Below are positions 41,105-48,669 of a stretch of 64,000 nt of DNA, one piece after another; within the stretch, counting starts at the first letter, position 1; each line of letters opens with the position of its first letter. The notes beneath the pieces were generated by a model, which was not told where the DNA came from, did no database searches, and was given only the letters and a program-made list of their open reading frames with translations. The position numbers and the translations under genes were made by a program. The stretch is taken from the NCBI RefSeq assembly GCF_029589435.1, contig NZ_JARRAG010000002.1:1550001-1614000 (forward strand), written 5' to 3'. The stretch is from Paludisphaera mucosa (GTDB lineage: Bacteria; Planctomycetota; Planctomycetia; Isosphaerales; Isosphaeraceae).

Positions 41105-41938
41105 ATGGGATCGAGCGCCGTGGCTCGGAAAAAGACCCCCAAAGTCCGCCTGACGATCAAGACGTCGCTCTCGCGTCGACTGCGAGAGATCCGCCAGGAA
41201 CTCTTCGGCGATCACGGCGGTCCGGAACTGGCCCGCCGCCTGAACCTGCCGGCGCGCACATGGTACAACTACGAGACGGGCGTCACCGTCCCGGCCGAGA
41301 TCCTGCTCTCGTTCATCGAGCTCACCGGCGCGTCGCCGACCTACCTGACGACCGGCGAAGGCCCGCGGTACGTCGGCCCGTCGGAGGACCGCCGGATGAC
41401 GGACCTCTCGCCGCTCGAGCTGATCCGCCGCGGACTTGAGAAGCTGGAACGGGAACGCCCGATCTTCTCCTCCTCGCCGGGGTCGGGCCAGGACGGGCCC
41501 CTGGCCCCCGGGCGCGAAGGGACGGAGTTCCAGGCCGTGCTGGTCTTCCCCTTCGAGGAGCTGAACCGCCCGACGCTCGATACGGCGCGGTCGGTGGGCC
41601 GCGTGCTGGCCTATCGTCACTGGCTCCCCAACCCGGGGGCGACGATCGCGGTGCGGGCCGTCGACGAGTCGATGAGCCCGATCCTGCCCAAGGGCTCGAT
41701 CGTCGCCATCGACCGGTCCCTGACCGACCCGAGGGAGCTGCGGGGCAAGATCGTGGCCGCGCGGCTCGAGGGCGAGGTCATGATCCGCTGGCTGGACCTG
41801 AGCGGGCGGCACGTGATCCTGCGGCCCAACCACGCCGGCCCCGACCACCCGCTGGTCCCGGTCGAGATCGACGACGCGCCGGCCGATTTCCTCATCGGCC
41901 GGGTCGTCTGGTCGTGGAGCCGGTTCGGCGAGGGTTGA
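41105..41938 (+). CDS. HTH regulator with S24 (LexA/CI-like) domain, catalytic Lys lost
   Basis: The 277-residue protein has an XRE-like helix-turn-helix (about 22-80: RRLREIRQELFGDHGGPELA) and a C-terminal S24 domain. The expected serine is in DESMSPILPKGS (Ser191). The lysine of the Ser-Lys dyad is replaced by Arg in GEVMIRW (Arg228). It is thus unlikely to cleave itself. An alternative GTG start exists at 41120. The next gene is 25 bases downstream. No SOS-type box was recognised, and its targets are unknown. Confidence 0.85.
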   Translation: MGSSAVARKKTPKVRLTIKTSLSRRLREIRQELFGDHGGPELARRLNLPARTWYNYETGVTVPAEILLSFIELTGASPTYLTTGEGPRYVGPSEDRRMTDLSPLELIRRGLEKLERERPIFSSSPGSGQDGPLAPGREGTEFQAVLVFPFEELNRPTLDTARSVGRVLAYRHWLPNPGATIAVRAVDESMSPILPKGSIVAIDRSLTDPRELRGKIVAARLEGEVMIRWLDLSGRHVILRPNHAGPDHPLVPVEIDDAPADFLIGRVVWSWSRFGEG

Positions 41939-41963
41939 GCCGACCAGACGCAAGAGGCTCGCG

Positions 41964-43364
41964 ATGCCGCCTTCCCGCCCCCCGACCCTGCGGCCGGAAC
42001 AGGTCTGGCGATCGGCCCGCGAGCCACTCTTCTGGCTCGACGCCGGACTCCGGGTCGCCTGGGTGAACCCGGCCTTCGAGGAGCTGACGGGGGTCGCGGC
42101 CGCCGCGGTCGTGGGGTCCGCCTGCCCGGCGTACGGGCCGTCGGGCGAAGGGGACGCCGCCGACCTCGCGGCCAGCCTGTCGCCCCCGCCGGAGGCGCTC
42201 GCCGGCCGCTGCGCGACGGCCTTCGCCCTCTTCGTGCGCCCGGACGGCGCGCGGCTGCGACGGGCCGTCGCCTTCCAGCCGTTCCGCGACGGCCGGGGCG
42301 CGCTGCTGGGTCTGCTGGGGCGGATCCTCGAGGCCGACGAGTCGCCCCCCTCGCCGCCGCCCGGGGCCGAGTCCGAGGGGCATCGCCTGCGCGTCCTGCT
42401 GATGGACGCCCGTGCCTCGCTCCTGGAGCGCTTCGGCTTCGACTCCATGGTCGGATCGGGACCGGCGCATCGGCGGCTCCTGGAGCAGGTCCGGCTGGCC
42501 GCGGCGGTGCGCCGGCCCGTGTTGTTCGTCGGCGAGGCCGGGACCGGCAAGCGGCACGCCGCCCGCGCCGTCCACCAGCTCGGCGCCGGCGACGGCCCCG
42601 CGCTGAAGGTCCTCGACTGCGAGGCCCTGCCCGCCGAGATCCTCGACCGCGAGCTGTTCGTCGCGGCCGAGACCGGGGCGGCCGCCGAACCCGCCGCGCG
42701 GCCCCGGCTGGCCGCGGCCGACGGCTCCTCGCTCCTGATCGGCGACCTCGCGGCGCTGCCTCGCGACATCCAGGCGAAGCTGGCCGCCGCGCTCGAAGCC
42801 GGCGACGACCGGGTGCGGATCCTGGCCGTGACGACCGGCGACCCCGAGGCCGACGTCCGCTCCGAGGTCCTCCGCGGCGACCTCTACCTGGCCCTCTCCG
42901 TGCTGACCATCCGTCTGTCCCCCCTGCGCGATCGACGCGACGAGATCCCCCTGCTCGCCCAGAACTTCCTGGAGCGTCTCAACCGCCGCGGGGGCCGCCA
43001 GCGGCCCGGGTTCGCCCGCGCCGCCGAGGACGCCCTGGCCGCCTACCACTGGCCGGGGAACCTCCGCGAGCTGGCGCGGGTCGTCGAGCACGCCCACGGC
43101 CGGGGCGAGGCCGGCCTCGTCTCCGAAGCCGACCTCCCCGCCGACGTCCGCGGGAACCTGGGAGACGCCCATCCCCCGCCCCGGCCCGCCCCCCCCCGCC
43201 CCCTCGACGAGATCCTCACCGACGTCGAGCGCCGGCTGATCGAGAACGCCCTGTCCCGGTCCCGCCGCAACAAGTCGCGGGCCGCCGAGATCCTGGGCGT
43301 CTCCCGGCCCCGCCTGTACCGCCGCCTCAAGGAGCTGGGCTTCCCCGACGCCGACGAGGACTGA
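41964..43364 (+). CDS. enhancer-binding-protein-like regulator without GAFTGA motif
   Basis: The 466-residue protein has a PAS-like domain (about 15-125), an AAA+ domain and a C-terminal Fis-type HTH (RRNKSRAAEILGVSRPRLYR). Walker A is GEAGTGKR (190-197). The GAFTGA loop that contacts sigma-54 is absent (ELFVAAETGAAAEPA here), and the Walker B segment reads SSLLIGDLAAL in place of GTLFLDEI. It is probably not a sigma-54 activator and may not hydrolyse ATP. It follows the S24-like regulator by 25 bases, so the two may work together. Confidence 0.85.
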   Translation: MPPSRPPTLRPEQVWRSAREPLFWLDAGLRVAWVNPAFEELTGVAAAAVVGSACPAYGPSGEGDAADLAASLSPPPEALAGRCATAFALFVRPDGARLRRAVAFQPFRDGRGALLGLLGRILEADESPPSPPPGAESEGHRLRVLLMDARASLLERFGFDSMVGSGPAHRRLLEQVRLAAAVRRPVLFVGEAGTGKRHAARAVHQLGAGDGPALKVLDCEALPAEILDRELFVAAETGAAAEPAARPRLAAADGSSLLIGDLAALPRDIQAKLAAALEAGDDRVRILAVTTGDPEADVRSEVLRGDLYLALSVLTIRLSPLRDRRDEIPLLAQNFLERLNRRGGRQRPGFARAAEDALAAYHWPGNLRELARVVEHAHGRGEAGLVSEADLPADVRGNLGDAHPPPRPAPPRPLDEILTDVERRLIENALSRSRRNKSRAAEILGVSRPRLYRRLKELGFPDADED

Positions 43365-43489
43365 CGCCCGGTTCGCCTTCCCGGCGCGGGGGGATTCTGA
43401 TAGGGATCACGGTCCTGGACGCGGATCGCGGCCGTGACCCGTCGCGATCCGCCCCCTCCGAACCGAGCACGGAAGCGAGCGACCCAAGG

Positions 43490-44740
43490 ATGAAGATCTT
43501 CATCTCGGCCGGCGAGCCCAGCGGCGACCTGCACGCCGCGAACCTGATCCACGCGCTGCGCGAGCGCGTCCCCGAGGCCGAGTTCACCGGCTTCGGCGGG
43601 CCCAGGATGATCGAGGCGGGCGCGACGCTGAAATACCCGCTCGTGAACCTGGCGGTGATGTGGTTCCTGAGCGTCTTCCAGAACATCGTCACGTTCGTCC
43701 GCGTGCTCGTCATGGCCGACCGCTGCTTCCGGGACGAGAAGCCCGACGCCGTGGTGCTGGTCGACTACCCGGGCCTGAACTGGTGGGTCGCCCGCCGCGC
43801 CCGGGCGCGCGGGGTGCCGGTGTTCTACTTCGTCCCCCCCCAGCTCTGGGCGTGGGCCGGCTGGCGGGTGGAGAAGGTCCGCCGGTTCGTCGACCTGGTC
43901 CTGTGCAGCCTGCCGTTCGAGCCGGCCTGGTATCGCGAGCACGGCTACGCGAACGCGGTCCACGTCGGCCACCCGTACTTCGACGAGCTCCAGGACCGCG
44001 ACCTGGACGAGGCGTTCACGACCGCCCAGGAGGCCCACGGCCGGCCGCTGCTGGCGATCCTGCCCGGCTCCCGGACGCTCGAACTGAAGCGGAACCTGCC
44101 GATCCTGATCCGCGCCGCGGCCAAGCTCGCGGCCCGCCGGCCCGACGTCCGCTTCGCCGTCGCCTGCCTGCACGAGCCCCACCGCGTGCTGGCCGAGGGG
44201 ATCATCGCCGACACGCTCCAGGGGCTCGCGGGCCTGCCCGCCCCCGACCTGGAGGTCTTCTCCGCCCGGACGCCCGAGCTGATCCGGGTCGCGGACGTCG
44301 CCTGGTCGGTCTCCGGCTCCGTCAGCCTGGAGCTGATGATGGAGGCGCTGCCGACCGTGATCCTGTACAAGGTCCGGCCGATCGACCTGGTCATCGCGCG
44401 GCCGTTCATCAAGGCGAAGTACATCACGCTCGTCAACCTGCTCGCCGACGCCGAGCTGATGCCCGAATACCTGACGAGCCGGGACGTCTCGGACGAGCTG
44501 GTCCGCCACGCCGAGAGCTGGCTCGGCGACCCCGAGGCGAAGGCCCGCGCCACGGCCGCCCTGGCCGCGCTCCGCTACACGGCCGCCCGCCCCGGCGCGA
44601 CCGCCCGCGCGGCCGACCGGATCCTCGCGTGGCTCCGCGACCACGCCGCGACGGATACGGCCTACCGCGGCCCCCACGCCCGGTCGCTCGACCTCGACCC
44701 GGTCGGGCTCGATTCCGTCGAGGCGGACGACGGCGTCTGA
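43490..44740 (+). CDS. lpxB: lipid-A-disaccharide synthase
   Basis: The 416-residue GT-B enzyme joins UDP-diacylglucosamine and lipid X in lipid A synthesis. Motifs seen are the start FISAGEPSGDLHAANLI, the GFGGPRMIEAG region, YFVPPQLWAWAGWR, ILPGSRTLELKRNLP, and the sugar-nucleotide region SGSVSLELMMEALPTVILYK. It is cytoplasmic or membrane-peripheral. Together with lpxD and lpxI later in this window it points to a lipid-A-bearing outer membrane. It stands alone, and converges on the CYTH gene with 37 bases between them. Confidence 0.95.
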   Translation: MKIFISAGEPSGDLHAANLIHALRERVPEAEFTGFGGPRMIEAGATLKYPLVNLAVMWFLSVFQNIVTFVRVLVMADRCFRDEKPDAVVLVDYPGLNWWVARRARARGVPVFYFVPPQLWAWAGWRVEKVRRFVDLVLCSLPFEPAWYREHGYANAVHVGHPYFDELQDRDLDEAFTTAQEAHGRPLLAILPGSRTLELKRNLPILIRAAAKLAARRPDVRFAVACLHEPHRVLAEGIIADTLQGLAGLPAPDLEVFSARTPELIRVADVAWSVSGSVSLELMMEALPTVILYKVRPIDLVIARPFIKAKYITLVNLLADAELMPEYLTSRDVSDELVRHAESWLGDPEAKARATAALAALRYTAARPGATARAADRILAWLRDHAATDTAYRGPHARSLDLDPVGLDSVEADDGV

Positions 44741-44777
44741 ATCGCCCCCGGCGTTCGATCGACCGATGCAGGCGCGT

Positions 44778-45347
44778 TCACGGACGCGCCTGCCGCCGTT
44801 TCTCCAGGAGCATGCGGAGGTACGAGCGGGGCTCGACCTCCGTCAGGCCGAGCTTCGCGGCGAGGCCGAGGACCGCCTGCTGGGCCCGGGGGAGGTCGTC
44901 GCGGCCGTGCGCCAGGGCCTCGACCTCGGCGAAGTCGCCCAGCCCCTCGGCGCGGTCGAGGGTCGTCTCCAGGTCGTGGCCGTCGAACCGGAGGTGGAAC
45001 GAGGTCCGCCGCTTGCGGACGACGGCCACGCGCCGGAACCCGAGCCGGTCGAACAGCCGGGCGAGCTGCTCGTGGCGTTCCGGGCCGGCGTCGAAGGGGA
45101 TCTCGATCTCCTCGCGGGTCTTGGTCGGCCCGGCCTCCTTCGGCCCCTTGTAGGTGACGCGGTTGTCGCCGCCGACGCGCCGGATCCGGAACGCCTCGTT
45201 GGTGACGGCGAAGTCGCGCGCCGGGTGGTTCAGGTACGAATCCTCCTCGTCGACGGTCCCCCGCTCCTCGGCCCCGAGCGCGGCCAGCGCGCGGCGCAGG
45301 GCGTCGTGGTCGACGTCGCGATACTTCACCTCGACTTCGTAGCCCAT
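44778..45347 (-). CDS. CYTH domain protein (class IV adenylate cyclase/thiamine triphosphatase-like)
   Basis: The 189-residue protein starts MGYEVEVKYRD, the ExExK motif that defines CYTH metal-triphosphate tunnel enzymes. It continues with strands carrying paired basic and acidic residues (AFRIRRVGGDNRVTYKGPKE, TREEIEIPFDAG). Members hydrolyse or cyclise triphosphates (ThTP, ATP or PPPi). Substrate cannot be assigned. It is transcribed toward lpxB and lies 52 bases upstream of the FkbM gene's end. Confidence 0.9.
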   Translation of the reverse strand: MGYEVEVKYRDVDHDALRRALAALGAEERGTVDEEDSYLNHPARDFAVTNEAFRIRRVGGDNRVTYKGPKEAGPTKTREEIEIPFDAGPERHEQLARLFDRLGFRRVAVVRKRRTSFHLRFDGHDLETTLDRAEGLGDFAEVEALAHGRDDLPRAQQAVLGLAAKLGLTEVEPRSYLRMLLEKRRQARP

Positions 45348-45399
45348 GGGGTCCCGATCCGCAAAGGGGACGGACGTCGCCCCGACGTCCGGCCGAGGA

Positions 45400-46260
45400 C
45401 TATTCCGCCCGCGTGGGCCCGTCGAGCGCGCGATTCCGGAAGACGACCACGGGGCTGCTGGGCGTCGCCGCCACGAGGCATTCGAAGCCCGCCCGCTCGA
45501 GCTTCTCGAGCATCTTCTCGGTCCCGTCGCCGGTGAGGAAACGCGCGTGGGTTTCCATGACGATGTGCTTGACGTGCGCGCGCAGGGTTTCCAGCTCGTC
45601 GTCGACCAGCGCGATCTCGGCCCCCTCGACGTCGATCTGGAGGTTGATCGTCTGGAAGCCGCGATGCTTGAGGATGTCCTTCAGCCCGATCGCGGCGACC
45701 GTGACGCGGCTGTCGCCCCCGCTCGAGATCCGGCTCTCGAGGTGGTCGTCGATCTGGAACTCGATGAGCGCGTTCTCGGCCCCGACGGCCGCGGAGATGA
45801 TCTGGAAGCGGCAGCCGTTGAGTTCGCGGTTCTTCAGCAGCGTCGGCACGACCACGGGGTTCGCCTCGACGACGACGTGCTCGGTCGGCCGCTGCAGATG
45901 GCGGTTCGTGATGCAGGACAGGGCCCCGATCGACGCCCCGAACTCGACCGTCGGCAGGGCCGGGTCGAGGTACTTGAGCGTGTAGTCGATCTCGTCGTTC
46001 TCGTGCCAGCCGTAATACATCAGGCTCTTGGCGCGCGTCCGGATCAGCGGGTTGTCGAGGGAGACCTTGACGCCGTGGAAGTCGATCACGTCCCCGGTGA
46101 GCTCGATGTACCTGCCGATGTACCAGTTGTCCTTCTTGAACCGCCAGACGTAGGACTTCATCTGCTGGATGCGATTCTCGCTGAGGACCTTGTCAGCCAC
46201 GCGACGGTACCATCGGCGGGGCTTGGGCTTCGTCGTCTCTCGCACGGCGCTCGTTTCCAT
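45400..46260 (-). CDS. FkbM family methyltransferase
   Basis: The product has about 286 residues from the ATG at 46260, chosen because AAAGG lies 11 bases upstream; an ATG at 46332 would add 24 residues. It has the FkbM fold: VEFGASIGALSCITNRHL (SAM-binding start), VVEANPVVVPTLLKNRELNG, INLQIDVEGAEIALVDDEL and IVMETHARF. FkbM enzymes O-methylate small molecules or sugars. A basic N-terminal region of about 50 residues precedes the domain. The acceptor is unknown. Confidence 0.88.
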   Translation of the reverse strand: METSAVRETTKPKPRRWYRRVADKVLSENRIQQMKSYVWRFKKDNWYIGRYIELTGDVIDFHGVKVSLDNPLIRTRAKSLMYYGWHENDEIDYTLKYLDPALPTVEFGASIGALSCITNRHLQRPTEHVVVEANPVVVPTLLKNRELNGCRFQIISAAVGAENALIEFQIDDHLESRISSGGDSRVTVAAIGLKDILKHRGFQTINLQIDVEGAEIALVDDELETLRAHVKHIVMETHARFLTGDGTEKMLEKLERAGFECLVAATPSSPVVVFRNRALDGPTRAE

Positions 46261-46520
46261 GTCAGCGTCAGCCTTTCTCGACCCGGAGGCTTCGCCGGAG
46301 ACCTGGGTTTTGGAAGCACGAATCATAACCAAGGACGGCGCCCGTCGCCACCCGCCAGGAGGCCGGCCCCCCGCGGGACGCCGGCCGGGAGGGAGCGATC
46401 CCCCCTTGATTCCGGCGCCCCGAACGCGGATACCCGTTCGAGGGAGGGGTGCGGAGTCGCCGAGGCGGCCCGCAGCCCCGACGAAGATCGAACCCGCCGC
46501 CGACGATGGGAAGCCGAGCC

Positions 46521-47444
46521 ATGCCGATCCATCTGCCCCCGACCTCGCGTCGCACGTTCCTCAACAGCCTCGCCCTGGGGGGGGCCGCGCTCGTCCTCCC
46601 CGGGATCCGGCCGACGTCCGCGGCCGGGCGCGACGAGCCGGGCGGCTACGTCGCGCTGCTGGCCGACACGCACATCGACCAGGACGCCGGCAAGGTCGTG
46701 CGCGACGCCTTCAACGTGAGCGCCAGCCTGCGCGCCGTCGTCGCCGACGTGCTCGCGCAGCCGAGGCCGCCCGCGTGCGTGGCGGTCGTCGGCGACCTCG
46801 CGCTCAAGAACGGCCAGCCCGGCGACTACGGCCGGTTCCTGGAGCTCGTCGCCCCGCTCCGCGAGCGCGGGATCCCCGTCCACCTGACCCTGGGCAACCA
46901 CGACGACCGCGACGCGTTCCGCAAGGCGCTGCACCAGGAAGCCGAGGCCGCGGTCGAGGGCCGATGCGCCGCCGTCGTGGAGGCCGCCGGCGCGCGGCTG
47001 GTGCTGCTGGATTCGCTCGACAAGGTGGACGAGGTCCCCGGGCTCCTCGGCGAGGCCCAGCGCGCCTGGCTGGCGAGGACCCTCGACGCCGCGCCCGCCG
47101 CGGCGACGGTCGTCCTGGTGCACCACAACCCCTCGCCCACGGCCGAGCCCGCGCCGGGGACGTTGCAGGACACGGCCGCGCTGCTCGACATCCTCCGGCC
47201 TCGCAAGCAGGTGAAGGCCCTCGTGTACGGCCACACCCACGCCTGGCGGCGGAGCGAGGAGGACGGGCTGCACCTCGTCAACCTGCCGGCGGTCGCCTAC
47301 CCCTTCGAAAAAACCGAGCCCGTGGGCTGGTGCCGCTTCGAGCCGCTCCGCGACGGCCGGGGGGCGACGTTCGAGCTGCGATGCACCGGCGGCGATCGGT
47401 CGAAGGACGGCGAACGCGCCGAGTTGGCCTGGCGCGGTGCCTGA
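46521..47444 (+). CDS. Tat-exported metallophosphoesterase
   Basis: The 307-residue protein has a Tat-like signal (SRRTFLNSLALGGAALVLPG) and a calcineurin-like phosphoesterase domain. Metal-binding motifs seen are ADTHIDQD (usually DxH), VGDLALKNG, LGNHDDRD and YGHTHAWR. ATG 46521 follows GGGAAG; 46506 is an alternative. It is probably periplasmic and acts on phosphoesters such as nucleotides or phospholipids. The gene is divergent from the FkbM gene across a 260-base gap that includes a GGCCGGC/GCCGGCC inverted repeat (46361-46386). Confidence 0.9.
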   Translation: MPIHLPPTSRRTFLNSLALGGAALVLPGIRPTSAAGRDEPGGYVALLADTHIDQDAGKVVRDAFNVSASLRAVVADVLAQPRPPACVAVVGDLALKNGQPGDYGRFLELVAPLRERGIPVHLTLGNHDDRDAFRKALHQEAEAAVEGRCAAVVEAAGARLVLLDSLDKVDEVPGLLGEAQRAWLARTLDAAPAAATVVLVHHNPSPTAEPAPGTLQDTAALLDILRPRKQVKALVYGHTHAWRRSEEDGLHLVNLPAVAYPFEKTEPVGWCRFEPLRDGRGATFELRCTGGDRSKDGERAELAWRGA

Positions 47445-47554
47445 CGACCCCGCGGCGAGCCGTCCGGCGCCGCCGCGAATCCGAAAAAAACGCCATTTCG
47501 TCCGCGCAAGTGCGGTCGTCGCCGTGGGGCTCGGTCGCGGGCCGGAGTAAGCGA

Positions 47555-47582
47555 TTGACGGGTGGGGGCGCCTCGCTACAAT
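47555..47582 (+). promoter_or_regulatory. candidate csrA promoter
   Basis: TTGACG and TACAAT are separated by 16 bases. This is the best-scoring promoter noticed by eye in the window. The leader is about 70 bases and contains several GGA triplets. Confidence 0.5.
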
Positions 47583-47659
47583 CGGGAGGTCGTGCCGCCC
47601 GCCGTCCTCCCCGGGCGTCGGTCGGATGGGACCCAGGGGCTTAGCAACGAGGTGGAACC

Positions 47660-47854
47660 GTGATCATCATCCCCAGGGAAGAGGGCGAAGGCGTCGTGAT
47701 CGGTGACGACGTGGTCGTCACCGTCGTGGAGATTCGGGGCGACCGCGTGCGGCTGGCCATCGAATACCCCGACGACACGTCCGTCGAGCGTGGGGAGGAT
47801 CGATCCCGGATTCGGACCTATCGCGACGTCCTCCTGTCGTCGCTCTCGTCCTGA
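47660..47854 (+). CDS. csrA: carbon storage regulator CsrA homologue
   Basis: The 64-residue protein follows the CsrA pattern: MIIIPREEGEGVVIGDDVVV, VTVVEIRGDRVRLAIEYPDD and a C-terminal arginine-rich stretch. CsrA dimers bind GGA motifs near ribosome sites and control translation. Its start region differs slightly (MIIIPREEGE in place of MLVLTRKxGE), and R44 in the usual VRLGIEAP region is retained by position only in part. Its leader holds GGA triplets, including one next to the start (GTGGAACC), so autoregulation is plausible. Confidence 0.88.
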   Translation: MIIIPREEGEGVVIGDDVVVTVVEIRGDRVRLAIEYPDDTSVERGEDRSRIRTYRDVLLSSLSS

Positions 47855-48102
47855 GCCAGGCCAGGAGTCGTCGCGCATCGGGGCGTCCCTCGAAAGGCGC
47901 CATCGGCCCGGTCATCCGGGCCCCGGTCGAGAGGCGTCGCCGCGCGACCTCGGCGCCTCGAGTCGTGATGGCCGCCTTGACCTTCCACGCCTCGGAAAGG
48001 CCCGCTAGAATGCGGCGGGAGGCCGCCGATCCGGATGCGAATCCGCAACGGCGCGGTCGCGGGGAGTCGGGCGGGCTCCTCCCATTCTCACCGAGGACGA
48101 GG

Positions 48103-48327
48103 ATGAGCGTTCCCGAGCTGGAGCTCTTCGCGACCGAGGACCTCATCGAGGAGGTCCTCCGCCGCACCACGTTTCAAGGCGTCGTCATCCACTCCCGAGA
48201 CGCCGTCGGCAATGGTTCGGAACCGGACGAGAGGACGTTCAGCGTCCGGTTCAACGGCAATTTCCAGACCGGAGAAGTCGGGCGACTGCTCGACGTCGTC
48301 AGTCGTCGACTCGCCGACGCGGTCTGA
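48103..48327 (+). CDS. small protein, unknown function
   Basis: The 74-residue product begins MSVPELELFATEDLIEEVLR and ends in RLLDVVSRRLADAV, with a strand-rich middle (FQGVVIHSRDAVGNG, FSVRFNGNFQTGE). ATG 48103 has a strong purine stretch GAGGACGAGG just upstream. A TAGAAT -10 element lies at 48006. It is probably a small globular cytoplasmic protein of an alpha-beta type. No family is recognised. It lies between csrA and another small gene, and both could be planctomycete-specific. Confidence 0.65.
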   Translation: MSVPELELFATEDLIEEVLRRTTFQGVVIHSRDAVGNGSEPDERTFSVRFNGNFQTGEVGRLLDVVSRRLADAV

Positions 48328-48377
48328 CCCCGACCCCTGGCGGACGACCCTCCCTCCGCCGGCCTGGGAGCCCGAAC

Positions 48378-48605
48378 ATGTCCACCGAAGAAGAGCGCAA
48401 GCACGCGTACAAGGCCTTCAAGAAGCGGCTCAAGCTCGCGCGCCTGGACGACCAGTCCGGCCTGAGCCCCGGCACCAAGACCTCGCGCATCGGCGGCATC
48501 ACCCCCCCCGCCGGCCACCCCCCGGGCATCTGGGAAGAGCTGGCGACCGAGGGCAAGCTCAAGCGCGAGGGCCACGGCATCTACTCGCTGGCGAACGAGG
48601 TCTGA
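48378..48605 (+). CDS. small basic protein, unknown function
   Basis: The 75-residue product starts MSTEEERKHAYKAFKKRLKL and has the central loop TPPAGHPPGIWEELATEGKL, with a C-terminal EGHGIYSLANEV. The pattern of a short basic helix and a wing-like hairpin is typical of small conserved bacterial proteins. It has no known domain to my recognition. It is 50 bases after the previous small gene and probably in the same transcript. Codon use matches the neighbours. Confidence 0.7.
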   Translation: MSTEEERKHAYKAFKKRLKLARLDDQSGLSPGTKTSRIGGITPPAGHPPGIWEELATEGKLKREGHGIYSLANEV

Positions 48606-48633
48606 GGCCGGCCCGCGAATCGCCCGGGCGTCG

Positions 48634-48663
48634 TTGACGACGTAGCGCGCGGGGGCCTAGAAT
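48634..48663 (+). promoter_or_regulatory. promoter of the DUF255 gene, predicted leaderless
   Basis: TTGACG and TAGAAT are separated by 18 bases. TAGAAT ends 6 bases before the ATG at 48670, so transcription should start at or next to the A of the start codon. Confidence 0.5.
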
Positions 48664-48669
48664 CCCGGC

